The translations under genes were made by a program, and so were the position numbers. Of a DNA stretch of 64,000 nt, positions 9,039-16,551 are shown piece by piece (positions within the stretch are counted from its first letter, which is position 1; each line of letters begins with the position of its first letter). Below the pieces are notes generated by a model that saw only the letters and a program-made list of their open reading frames with translations, searched no databases and was not told the DNA's origin. The DNA comes from Mycolicibacterium cosmeticum. Lineage in GTDB: Bacteria > Actinomycetota > Actinomycetes > Mycobacteriales > Mycobacteriaceae. The DNA lies in the NCBI GenBank assembly GCA_016197365.1, contig JACPVS010000026.1, positions 62,001 to 126,000 of the forward strand, given 5' to 3'.

Positions 9039-9695
9039 GTGAATGTCCGTACATCGTTGGCTCGTCTGGTTGCCGCGACGGCTTTGCCCGCAGCCCTGAT
9101 CTCGGGAGCTCCGACAGCCACCGCCGACGGCTGCCCCGACGTCGAACTCATCTTCGCGCGGGGCACTGCCGAACCACCCGGCATGGGCCGGGTGGGCGAC
9201 GCCCTGTTCGGCGCGCTGCAACCCATGCTCGGCGGCCGCAGCCTGGGCGCCTACGCCGTGAATTACCCTGCCAGCTACAACTTTTTGAACACCGGCGCCG
9301 GCGCCGATGACGCCCGGGGCCACATCGCCTGGATGACCGATCAGTGCCCGAACACCCGCCTGGTGCTCGGCGGGTTCTCCCAGGGGGCGTCCGCGGTGTC
9401 GATGCTCGCCGGCGTGCAGCCCGTCGGCGACAGGATCGGCAGCATCGGGTCGGCCCCGGCGCTCGATCCGGGACTGGCGTCCAATGTCGCCGCGGTCGCC
9501 GTCTTCGGCAATCCGGGCGCGCGCTTCGGCACCCCGCTGTCCAGCAACGGTCAGTTTGCGGGCCGCGCCATCGACCTGTGCAGCAACGGTGACCCGATCT
9601 GCTCGACGCGGGTGTTCGACCGCTCGGCCCACAACAACTACGAGGCCCCGCCGTACCCCGGCCAAGCTGCCGGTTTCATCGCCGGACGGGTGTAA
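9039..9695 (+). CDS. Secreted cutinase-family serine esterase
   Basis: About 218 aa with an export signal (TSLARLVAATALPAALISG, then ATADGCPD). Cutinase hallmarks are present: FARGTAEPPGMGRVGD, the nucleophile elbow GGFSQGAS, and DLCSNGDPIC plus HNNY, giving the Ser-Asp-His triad and paired cysteines. Mycobacterial cutinase-like proteins hydrolyse exported lipid esters, sometimes mycolate esters or phospholipids; the substrate here cannot be told. An ATG at 9021 is an alternative start, and neither start has a strong ribosome site. A hairpin follows the stop. Confidence 0.88.
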   Translation: MNVRTSLARLVAATALPAALISGAPTATADGCPDVELIFARGTAEPPGMGRVGDALFGALQPMLGGRSLGAYAVNYPASYNFLNTGAGADDARGHIAWMTDQCPNTRLVLGGFSQGASAVSMLAGVQPVGDRIGSIGSAPALDPGLASNVAAVAVFGNPGARFGTPLSSNGQFAGRAIDLCSNGDPICSTRVFDRSAHNNYEAPPYPGQAAGFIAGRV

Positions 9696-9697
9696 CC

Positions 9698-9722
9698 GCG
9701 CGAATTTGCGGCGGCTTCGCGC
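9698..9722 (+). terminator. Hairpin after the cutinase gene
   Basis: GCGCGAA (9698-9704) and TTCGCGC (9716-9722) form a perfect 7-bp stem directly after the cutinase stop. There is no T-run, as is usual for mycobacterial terminators. Confidence 0.45.
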
Positions 9723-9741
9723 AACCTGGCACCCTTTGACG

Positions 9742-11166
9742 GTGACCGCGATCGATCCGGAGAAGCTCAGCGCCTGCCTGCAGGTGCTGTCCGAGGTCGA
9801 ATCGTTGCCCCCCGAGCACCCGGACGCGGTGGCCATTCGGCGCGCCACCGCCGGTATCTGGAAGTCGGTGCGCAAGGCCCGCAGACACGCCAAGCGCGAC
9901 GAGGTGGCCGCGGCCGACAGAGCCGTGATCGCCGCGACCGCCACCGGAGCGCCGGGACGCATCGACGACGAGACGGCGGGCCTGCCGTTGGTGTCCACGG
10001 CCGGCGGGGCATCCGCGGGAACCTTGCTGAAGTCGCGGGCCTGCTACATCTGCAAGAAGCATCACACCGTCATCGATGCCTTCTACCACCAGCTTTGTCC
10101 GGAATGCGCGGCGTTCAGCCACGCCAAACGTGACGCCCGCACCGACCTCACCGGTCGTACCGCGCTGCTCACCGGGGGCCGCGCCAAGATCGGCATGTAC
10201 ATCGCACTGCGGCTGTTGCGCGACGGTGCACACACCACGATCACCACACGTTTCCCCAATGACGCCGTCCGGCGCTTCGCCGCGATGCCCGACAGCGCCG
10301 ACTGGCTGCACCGGCTGCGGATCATCGGTATCGATCTGCGCGACCCCGCCCAGGTGGTCGCACTCGCCGACACGGTGGCCGAGCACGGCCCGCTGGACAT
10401 CCTGATCAACAACGCGGCGCAGACCGTGCGGAGAGCCCCCGGCTCCTACTCGGCGCTGGTCGAGGCCGAGCGCACCCCGCCCCCGGAGCTGTCCCGTGTC
10501 GACGTGGTCACCTTCGACCGCGTCAGCGACGCGCATCCGGCCGCACTGGCGGGCAGTCTCGCCGAGCATCAGACCCCGCACGGGATCATGGAACTCGCCC
10601 TGACCGCCCGCAGCGCCTCACCGGAGCGGATCGCCGCCGGTACGGCCATCGACGCGGGCGGTCTGCTGCCCGACACCGCGTCGGTCAACAGCTGGACCCA
10701 GCGGGTGCACGAGGTCGACGCCATGGAACTGCTCGAAGTGCAGCTGTGCAACCAGACCGCACCGTTCATCCTGGTGAGTCGCCTGCGCCCGGCGATGGCC
10801 GCCTCCCCCGCCCGGCGCAAGTACGTCGTGAACGTGTCAGCCATGGAAGGCCAGTTCGGCCGCCGCTACAAGGGCCCGGGACATCCGCACACCAACATGG
10901 CCAAAGCCGCGCTCAACATGCTCACCCGCACCAGCTCCGCGGAGATGCTGAAGCAGGACGGCATCTTGATGACCGCGGTGGACACCGGGTGGATCACCGA
11001 CGAGCGTCCGCACCCCACCAAGCTGCGGCTGGCCGAGGAAGGGTTCCACGCGCCGCTGGACCTGGTCGACGGCGCCGCGCGGGTCTACGACCCGATCGTG
11101 CGCGGGGAGGCCGGCGAGGATTTGCACGGCTGCTTCCTGAAGGATTACCGGCCCAGCGACTGGTGA
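9742..11166 (+). CDS. Zinc-finger plus SDR-fold protein with altered active site
   Basis: About 474 aa. Residues 1-90 are charged and helical. A four-cysteine knuckle, CYIC then CPEC (about residues 100-122), looks like a zinc ribbon. From about residue 137 it is a short-chain dehydrogenase fold: TGGRAKIGMYIALRLL nucleotide loop, NNAA after the fourth strand, and an extra insert of roughly 100 residues in mid-fold. At the usual YxxxK position the sequence is HTNMAKAALNM, so Lys is kept but Tyr is Thr. It may be a non-redox scaffold or a variant enzyme. I recall similar HTNMAK proteins in other bacteria and eukaryotes but no assigned function. The GTG at 9742 is used; TTG at 9736 is possible, and the frame runs open further upstream into the cutinase. 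Confidence 0.7.
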   Translation: MTAIDPEKLSACLQVLSEVESLPPEHPDAVAIRRATAGIWKSVRKARRHAKRDEVAAADRAVIAATATGAPGRIDDETAGLPLVSTAGGASAGTLLKSRACYICKKHHTVIDAFYHQLCPECAAFSHAKRDARTDLTGRTALLTGGRAKIGMYIALRLLRDGAHTTITTRFPNDAVRRFAAMPDSADWLHRLRIIGIDLRDPAQVVALADTVAEHGPLDILINNAAQTVRRAPGSYSALVEAERTPPPELSRVDVVTFDRVSDAHPAALAGSLAEHQTPHGIMELALTARSASPERIAAGTAIDAGGLLPDTASVNSWTQRVHEVDAMELLEVQLCNQTAPFILVSRLRPAMAASPARRKYVVNVSAMEGQFGRRYKGPGHPHTNMAKAALNMLTRTSSAEMLKQDGILMTAVDTGWITDERPHPTKLRLAEEGFHAPLDLVDGAARVYDPIVRGEAGEDLHGCFLKDYRPSDW

Positions 11167-11193
11167 ATTCGCCTGACCGCCAAGACATCCGGC

Positions 11194-11571
11194 TCAGCTA
11201 TCGACGAGTGCCAGTTCCGCGAACGCGACGTCCAGCGTCGGACGGATGGTGAGGACGGCCGCCAGGCCCACCAGTTCCAGCGGGCGGCGGGTCACGGGTC
11301 CGTCGGCGACGACGATCAGCGGAACCTCGGACGGCAGTTGGTCCTGCGTCTCCACAAGGGTCGACATGCCGCACGAGGCGAAAAACGTGGTATCCGTCAG
11401 GTCGATGACGACCGCGCTCGGCTGTTTGTCCAGCGCCGTCGTGAGGAGCTGGTTCAAGTCGGGGACCGTCAGCATGTCCACGACACCGGAACAGCTGATG
11501 ACCACCGTCGTGTCATGCCACGTCTGGGCGCACATCAAGGGGGAAGGATTGGATTCAAATTGGTCAGACAT
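11194..11571 (-). CDS. STAS-domain anti-sigma factor antagonist (RsbV/SpoIIAA-like)
   Basis: 125 aa, a single STAS domain. The stretch VVIDLTDTTFFASCGMSTL carries the conserved phosphorylatable position as Ser66 (ASCG in place of the usual DSSG). Such proteins, when dephosphorylated by an RsbU-type phosphatase, bind an RsbW-type anti-sigma kinase and free the sigma factor. The divergent neighbour at 11793 is an RsbU-type phosphatase with a phytochrome sensor, which makes this its likely substrate. The start ATG at 11571 follows AGGTG four bases upstream. No RsbW-type kinase or sigma gene is in the window. Confidence 0.85.
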   Translation of the reverse strand: MSDQFESNPSPLMCAQTWHDTTVVISCSGVVDMLTVPDLNQLLTTALDKQPSAVVIDLTDTTFFASCGMSTLVETQDQLPSEVPLIVVADGPVTRRPLELVGLAAVLTIRPTLDVAFAELALVDS

Positions 11572-11668
11572 CGAACACCTCGCGGAAACTTCGATTCGGG
11601 GCGCTGTGTCTCGCGGGCTGTGGTCTGAACCAAACAAGCTAAAACGCCAACTCTTAGTAAGCCTAACC

Positions 11669-11686
11669 CACGGACGCATGTCCGTG
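11669..11686. promoter_or_regulatory. Inverted repeat between STAS and phytochrome genes
   Basis: CACGGAC-GCAT-GTCCGTG, perfect 7-bp arms with a 4-nt centre, in the roughly 220-bp divergent promoter region. It could be an operator shared by both genes or a hairpin in one leader. No SigF-type GTTT/GGGTA pair was found beside it. Confidence 0.45.
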
Positions 11687-11792
11687 TGATTGTGGACGGA
11701 GCGACCTGGCACTCTCGAGGCAAGGCTCGACACCACAACCTGGGGGTTTTCTCATTTCGCGTCCCACCGACGACGTCGACACGACCGGGCTG

Positions 11793-14003
11793 TTGCCCGC
11801 CGGCACGCCCATCGACCTGGACAACTGCGCCCGCGAACCGATCCACATTCCGGGCAGCATCCAGCCGCGCGGGGTCCTCGCCGTCGTCCGGGAGCCGGGT
11901 CTCGACATCCGTCACATCAGCGCGAACGTCGCCGAGCTGTTGGGTCACGAGGTGGACGACGTGCTCGGCCGCCCGTTGGCCGTCGTGATCGGCGACGAAC
12001 AGGCCGCACGGATTGCGCTGGCCGCGTCGGCGTTCGGCGATCTGCGCCAGCGCAACCCGCTCGAACTGGAGATTGCCGTCGCCGGCACACCGCGGCCGTT
12101 CGATGCGCTGTTGCACCGAGAGCCCGGTGGGATGCTGTTGGTGGAGCTCGAAATCGCGTACGGCGAGCGACCTTTCTCGTTCCCGAACACCTATCAGGCC
12201 GTGCGTAATTCGGTCGAGGCGCTCAACCGGTCCGAATCGATGACCGAGCTCTACGACACCACCGCCCGCGCGGTCAGGGACCTCCTCGGCTTCGACCGCG
12301 TGATGGTGTACCGCTACGACCGGGACTACAACGGTGAGGTCGTGGCCGAATGCAAACGTGACGACCTGAATTCCTTTCTGGGGCTGCACTATCCGGCCAG
12401 CGACATTCCCGCCCAGGCGCGCGCCATGTACGAGAAGAGCTGGCTGCGTCTCATCTCCGATGTCGACTACACCCCGGCCCCGCTGGTTCCTGCCGTGGAC
12501 CCCGACAGCGGCACACCCTTGGACCTGACGCACGCCATGCTGCGCAGCGTCTCGCCCATCCACATCGAGTACCTGCAGAACATGGGAGTCCGTGCCTCCA
12601 TGTCGATTTCGCTGCTGCGCCACGGCCGGCTGTGGGGACTGATCGCGTGCCATCACTACGCCGGGCCGCACCTACCGCCCTACGGCGCGCGCGCCGCCGC
12701 CGAGTTCCTCGGGTCGACGCTCTCGCTGCGGCTGGTCGACCGGTTCGACGAGGATCAGTTGCGCGACCGGCTGACCGCGCAGTCGACGCTGGCCGCACTG
12801 ACCAGCGCCACCCTCAACGACAGCGAAACGCTCGCGGATGCGCTGCTGCGATCCCCTGGGCTGCTCGATCTGCTGCCCGCCGCCGGAGCGGCCGTCCAGA
12901 TCGGCGACGAGTACCGGACGCTGGGCGCGGTGCCGCCGCCCGACGTGGTGGCGGCCGTCGCAGACTGGGCCCGCGACACCGGCAACGACATCGCCGGCAC
13001 CGAATGCCTGTCCGACGAACTGCCCGGACTGGATCTGCACGATGCGACGGGCGCGCTCGCGCTGAACCTGCCCGACGGGCAGTACGTGATCTGGTTCCGG
13101 CACGAGGCACTGCGGGCGGTCGACTGGGGCGGCGATCCGCACAACAAGGCCATCGCCGTGCGCGAGGGCGACGGAGTTCGGCTCAGCCCGCGCAAATCGT
13201 TCGAACGGTGGCGCGAAGTCGTCGACAACTGCGGTGAACCGTGGGCACCCATCGAGATCGAGTCGGCCGAATCGCTGCGACGCCACCTCGTCGAAGAGTT
13301 GTACCGCCGCACCCGAAGTGCCCTGCGGGTCGCCGAGGTGCTGCAGCGCAGTCTGCTGCCCTCCTCGATCCCGACGGTCCCGGATTGGGAGCTGACCGCC
13401 GACTACCATCCCGCTGCGGGCGGCCGGGTGGGCGGCGACTGGTATGACGCATTCCGGTTGCCCGACGGGCGACTGATCGTGCTGCTCGGCGATGTCGCGG
13501 GGCATGGCCTGGCCGCGGCGGGCACCATGGCCCAACTCCGTAATGCCTTGCGGTCGCTGCTGTTTGCCGGCGCCGCGCCGGCGGAGGCGTTGAGCCAGCT
13601 CAACGCCTTCAGCCTGCACCTGATGCCGCGCACCTTCGCCACGGTGATCGCCGCGCGGATCGAGTTGGGAACCGGTCACGTCGAAGCGGCGTCGGCGGGG
13701 CACCTCATGCCGTTGCGCACCGCGACGGTCGTGGCGGCGGCGCCGGTACTGCTGTCGCCGCCCATCGGCGTCCGCGGTGCGCGATACCTGCCGAGCACGT
13801 TCACCATCGAACCCGACGAGGCGCTGGTGATGTACTCCGACGGCCTGGTGGAGCGCCGCGGCTCGACCATCGACGATGGGCTTGCGCGTCTGGCAACGAC
13901 ACTTGCTGGGCTCGGGGACATCTCGGCGGCCGGGATCTCGGCAGCGATGGGACAAGAGGGGACCGAGGACGACGTCACCGTCGTCACCCTGCGCCGCCTC
14001 TGA
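11793..14003 (+). CDS. Bacteriophytochrome photosensor fused to SpoIIE/RsbU PP2C phosphatase
   Basis: 736 aa. The N-terminus DNCAREPIHIPGSIQPRG holds the biliverdin-binding Cys (residue 12) of the bacteriophytochrome PAS domain. The GAF domain has HYPASDIPAQAR (about 200) and SPIHIEYLQNMGV. The PHY domain has the tongue motif SPRKSF. These three make a complete photosensory core. After a helical linker, EVLQRSLLPSSIP, GGDWYD, GDVAGHG, YSDGLVE and EDDVTVVTL form a SpoIIE phosphatase with its metal-binding acids. Inferred role: red/far-red light controls dephosphorylation of the adjacent STAS protein. The TTG start has no ribosome site; GGGGG followed by ATT at 11754 would add 13 residues. No biliverdin-making heme oxygenase is in the window. 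Confidence 0.93.
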   Translation: MPAGTPIDLDNCAREPIHIPGSIQPRGVLAVVREPGLDIRHISANVAELLGHEVDDVLGRPLAVVIGDEQAARIALAASAFGDLRQRNPLELEIAVAGTPRPFDALLHREPGGMLLVELEIAYGERPFSFPNTYQAVRNSVEALNRSESMTELYDTTARAVRDLLGFDRVMVYRYDRDYNGEVVAECKRDDLNSFLGLHYPASDIPAQARAMYEKSWLRLISDVDYTPAPLVPAVDPDSGTPLDLTHAMLRSVSPIHIEYLQNMGVRASMSISLLRHGRLWGLIACHHYAGPHLPPYGARAAAEFLGSTLSLRLVDRFDEDQLRDRLTAQSTLAALTSATLNDSETLADALLRSPGLLDLLPAAGAAVQIGDEYRTLGAVPPPDVVAAVADWARDTGNDIAGTECLSDELPGLDLHDATGALALNLPDGQYVIWFRHEALRAVDWGGDPHNKAIAVREGDGVRLSPRKSFERWREVVDNCGEPWAPIEIESAESLRRHLVEELYRRTRSALRVAEVLQRSLLPSSIPTVPDWELTADYHPAAGGRVGGDWYDAFRLPDGRLIVLLGDVAGHGLAAAGTMAQLRNALRSLLFAGAAPAEALSQLNAFSLHLMPRTFATVIAARIELGTGHVEAASAGHLMPLRTATVVAAAPVLLSPPIGVRGARYLPSTFTIEPDEALVMYSDGLVERRGSTIDDGLARLATTLAGLGDISAAGISAAMGQEGTEDDVTVVTLRRL

Positions 14004-14040
14004 TGCTTGCGATTCGCACACCGGAGGTATGTTGTCGTCC

Positions 14041-14334
14041 ATGCCGGTCACCGTGATCCTGGAACTGAAGTTCAAGCCCGAGTCCGTGGCAACCGCGCGG
14101 GAAGTGTTCAGCCGCGCACTGAAAGACACCCGGGCATTCCCCGGCAACCTCGGCACCGACGTGCTGGTCGATGAGGCCGACGAAGGCCACTGGGTGATCT
14201 ACGAACTGTGGGAATCGGTCGAGGCCGACGAGGCCTACCGCGCCTTCCGGGCCGGCGAGGGCAAGCTCACCGAGGTGCCCGGGTTGGTGGCCGAGCCGCC
14301 GGTCAAGACGCGGTACACCACCAGCGACGTCTGA
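14041..14334 (+). CDS. Antibiotic-biosynthesis-monooxygenase (ABM) domain protein
   Basis: 97 aa, a ferredoxin-like ABM fold: MPVTVILELKFKP first strand, TRAFPGN turn, then HWVIYELWESVEADEAYRAF. Members include quinol monooxygenases and heme-degrading IsdG/MhuD-like enzymes, but many are uncharacterised. It starts 37 bp after the phytochrome gene on the same strand and may be co-transcribed. In-frame ATG at 14029 (one base after GGAGG) and TTG at 14032 are alternative starts. The MhuD resemblance is tempting next to a biliverdin sensor, but the specific heme residues cannot be confirmed by eye. Confidence 0.75.
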   Translation: MPVTVILELKFKPESVATAREVFSRALKDTRAFPGNLGTDVLVDEADEGHWVIYELWESVEADEAYRAFRAGEGKLTEVPGLVAEPPVKTRYTTSDV

Positions 14335-14409
14335 GGCTCTGCCGCGCATTGAACCCGCGGCACCCGCGCACCGTGTCCCTTTCAACACCGGACACACAGG
14401 GGGCCGACC

Positions 14410-15471
14410 ATGTCGCGAATCATCAACCTGCGCACCGATCTCGCCACCGCCGGGATGGCCGCCGTCACCGTCACCGCGGTGCTGACCACGCCGCTCCCCG
14501 CCATCACAGCGGTATCGCCGCCCACGACCGGCGTCCATGAGGTGCGCCTGGCGGCGACATCGGTACCGCCGGGCGGTCTGGTCACCAGCTTCCTGCACAA
14601 CCAGACTGTGTACTGCTCGATCATCTGCCCGCTGCTCGCCCAGACCGGCGTGACGGCGGTGTCCACTGCCCTGCGGGCGCCGGGCACCTTCCTGGCCGCC
14701 CTCTCGGCGGGCGATGTGCTGAAGGCGATCGGCGCCGCGGCCGCGTCGGTGACGGGACCGACCGAAGCTGCCGCCCAGAAGGCCATCGACGCCGACGCCG
14801 CGATCCCCGCACAGCGGGCGCTCAACGCGTTCGAGGTCGGCGTGGTCGGCCTGCTCAACGTGCTGCCCGCCGTCCGCAACGGCTTGCCCGGTGTCGCGAC
14901 GGCACTGCAGAAGGCCCGCCACGACACCTTCGACGCACTCAACCTGCCGTTCGTCGAGAACCCGACGCCGACGGTGGCTCCCCGCGGGGTGTTCCAGGTC
15001 GCCGCGGTGGGCGCCATCAATGTGGTTGGCGCCGTGATCTTTCCGGCCTTCAACGCTGTCCTGGCCGGCGTCTTCGAAGTGCCCGACGCGGTGGCGCAGG
15101 AACTCGCGAAGACCGGCAACCCGGTACGCGCACTCGCCGCCGGGATCAAGGCCGCGGCCGGCGTGGTCGCGGCGGCGGGCAAGGTGGTCGCCCGGGCCGT
15201 CGGCACCGCCGTCCACGATGTGCGCGATGCCGCCGGTGCACGGACGGCGAGCACCAGCCGGGTGGCACCGAAGACCACCACGACGAAGTTCCCCACGAGA
15301 GTTCGGGCGTCGGCGGCGACGGACTCCACCGTGGCGAAACCTGCCACGGCCAAGCGTCCGCACCCCGTACGGGACGCCGTGCACAACCTGGTCAAGAAGG
15401 TCACCGCACAACCATCCGGCAAAGTTTCACGGACCAGCTCAGCGCACGAAACCGGTTCACACCACGAGTGA
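14410..15471 (+). CDS. Exported Ala/Val-rich hypothetical protein
   Basis: 353 aa. After a short charged N-terminus, a hydrophobic segment (DLATAGMAAVTVTAVLTTPL) looks like a signal peptide. The body is Ala/Val-rich with several amphipathic or hydrophobic helices (GVFQVAAVGAINVVGAVIF). The last 100 residues are basic, Thr/Ser/Lys-rich and probably disordered, ending in His. Two Cys lie in YCSIICPLL. No family is recognised. The stop is only 5 bp from that of the convergent yihY-like gene. Confidence 0.6.
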   Translation: MSRIINLRTDLATAGMAAVTVTAVLTTPLPAITAVSPPTTGVHEVRLAATSVPPGGLVTSFLHNQTVYCSIICPLLAQTGVTAVSTALRAPGTFLAALSAGDVLKAIGAAAASVTGPTEAAAQKAIDADAAIPAQRALNAFEVGVVGLLNVLPAVRNGLPGVATALQKARHDTFDALNLPFVENPTPTVAPRGVFQVAAVGAINVVGAVIFPAFNAVLAGVFEVPDAVAQELAKTGNPVRALAAGIKAAAGVVAAAGKVVARAVGTAVHDVRDAAGARTASTSRVAPKTTTTKFPTRVRASAATDSTVAKPATAKRPHPVRDAVHNLVKKVTAQPSGKVSRTSSAHETGSHHE

Positions 15472-15476
15472 TCCAC

Positions 15477-16397
15477 TCAGGACTCGACTGCCGACGCCTC
15501 GTCGGTCTCCGAGGCGATGACCGTCTCGGTGGGGGCGTTGCGTTCCCACAGCACGGCGCCGATGCACGCGGTCAGCACCCATCCGGCGCCGATGACGCCA
15601 CACCAGGTGAGCAACGCCATCGCGATGCCGATCGGGCCGAACTCGTCCCAGCCGTCGAGCAAGGGCGGGAAGAACGTCCGCGCGGCCAGCGGCACCACGG
15701 TGCCGTCGATCAGCACCCCGCCCAGCCCTGCCAGGAGTAGGTACTTGCGTCCCCGCCACCCGTCGCGGACGAGCAGCGCGGGGGTGACCGTCCAGAAGAT
15801 CCACACCGGCACCAGCGAGGCCACGAACCGCAGTGTGCGCAAACCCATGTGGTGGTGGCCGCCGAACGCGATGCGTTCGCGGACGACCATCATGGCCAGG
15901 TACAGCGCGAACCACAGCACGCCGCGGCCCAGCTTGGCCAGCCAACCCAACTGCGCACGGCGCCACGCCTTCGCGAAGATCCCGGCGATGGTCATCGACA
16001 TCGGGATGCCCCACACCAGGAATCCCGCGACGCCCAGGAACGTCCAACTCGACCGCAGACCCGAAGCCCGGCCGAACACGGCGCGCACATGCTCGGTCAT
16101 CGGCGACACCAGACCCAGTTGCCGGCTGACGGCGGTGCCCGGGCTCGCGTTGTCGGCGAACCCGGTGAGATAACTGAACCCCAGGATCATCAACGGAATG
16201 ACCGTGGTGAACAGCTGCACCGACACCACCGCACCCAAGGTGCCACCGTCGATCTCGTTGAACCGGGCGATCACCACGGCGACCAGACGCAGCTGCCGCA
16301 CCTCGGCCAGCCTGCGGTAGCGGTCCTCGAGCCGACGGCGCACCGCCGGCGGACCGCTGTGGACATTCATCCCCTGCAGGCTAGCGTTCTCCCCCAC
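15477..16397 (-). CDS. YihY/BrkB-family inner membrane protein
   Basis: 306 aa with about six transmembrane segments, typical of the YihY (formerly BrkB/RNase BN) family: VVIARFNEIDGGTLGAVVSV near the start, LFTTVIPLMILGFSYLTGF, GVAGFLVWGIPMSMT, and an acidic C-terminal tail. Function of the family is unsettled; some members are thought to be transporters. The GTG at 16397 has AGGCAGG 7 nt upstream; ATG at 16370 is an alternative. It diverges from the peptide-transport operon. Confidence 0.85.
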   Translation of the reverse strand: MGENASLQGMNVHSGPPAVRRRLEDRYRRLAEVRQLRLVAVVIARFNEIDGGTLGAVVSVQLFTTVIPLMILGFSYLTGFADNASPGTAVSRQLGLVSPMTEHVRAVFGRASGLRSSWTFLGVAGFLVWGIPMSMTIAGIFAKAWRRAQLGWLAKLGRGVLWFALYLAMMVVRERIAFGGHHHMGLRTLRFVASLVPVWIFWTVTPALLVRDGWRGRKYLLLAGLGGVLIDGTVVPLAARTFFPPLLDGWDEFGPIGIAMALLTWCGVIGAGWVLTACIGAVLWERNAPTETVIASETDEASAVES

Positions 16398-16426
16398 TGC
16401 GTTACCTGCCTGACAGCATCCTCACA

Positions 16427-16451
16427 CCAGGTCAGCAGCTGCCTCACCTGG
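16427..16451. promoter_or_regulatory. Inverted repeat in the yihY/dppA divergent region
   Basis: CCAGGT at 16427-16432 mirrors ACCTGG at 16446-16451, around an inner palindrome GCAGCTGC (16435-16442). It lies between two divergent starts and may be an operator. Confidence 0.3.
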
Positions 16452-16551
16452 CCGGATCGATCCGAGGTGTAGACACTGCCCGACGCGGGTACCCGCCACG
16501 GAATTGTGTGCCGATGCCCATCCCGGGACGGCCCCGCGGAAAGTGATGGAT

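Noticed and set aside
8755..9040. Integration site of a mobile element at tRNA-Arg
   Set aside because: No integrase and no repeated copy of the tRNA 3' end seen in the window.
9484..9741. N-terminal extension of the zinc-finger SDR protein
   Set aside because: The open frame overlaps the cutinase coding region and its terminator hairpin and reads as an Arg/Thr/Pro-rich shadow.
11572..11792. SigF-type promoter in front of the STAS or phytochrome gene
   Set aside because: No GTTT followed at 15-17 bp by GGGTA was found on either strand.
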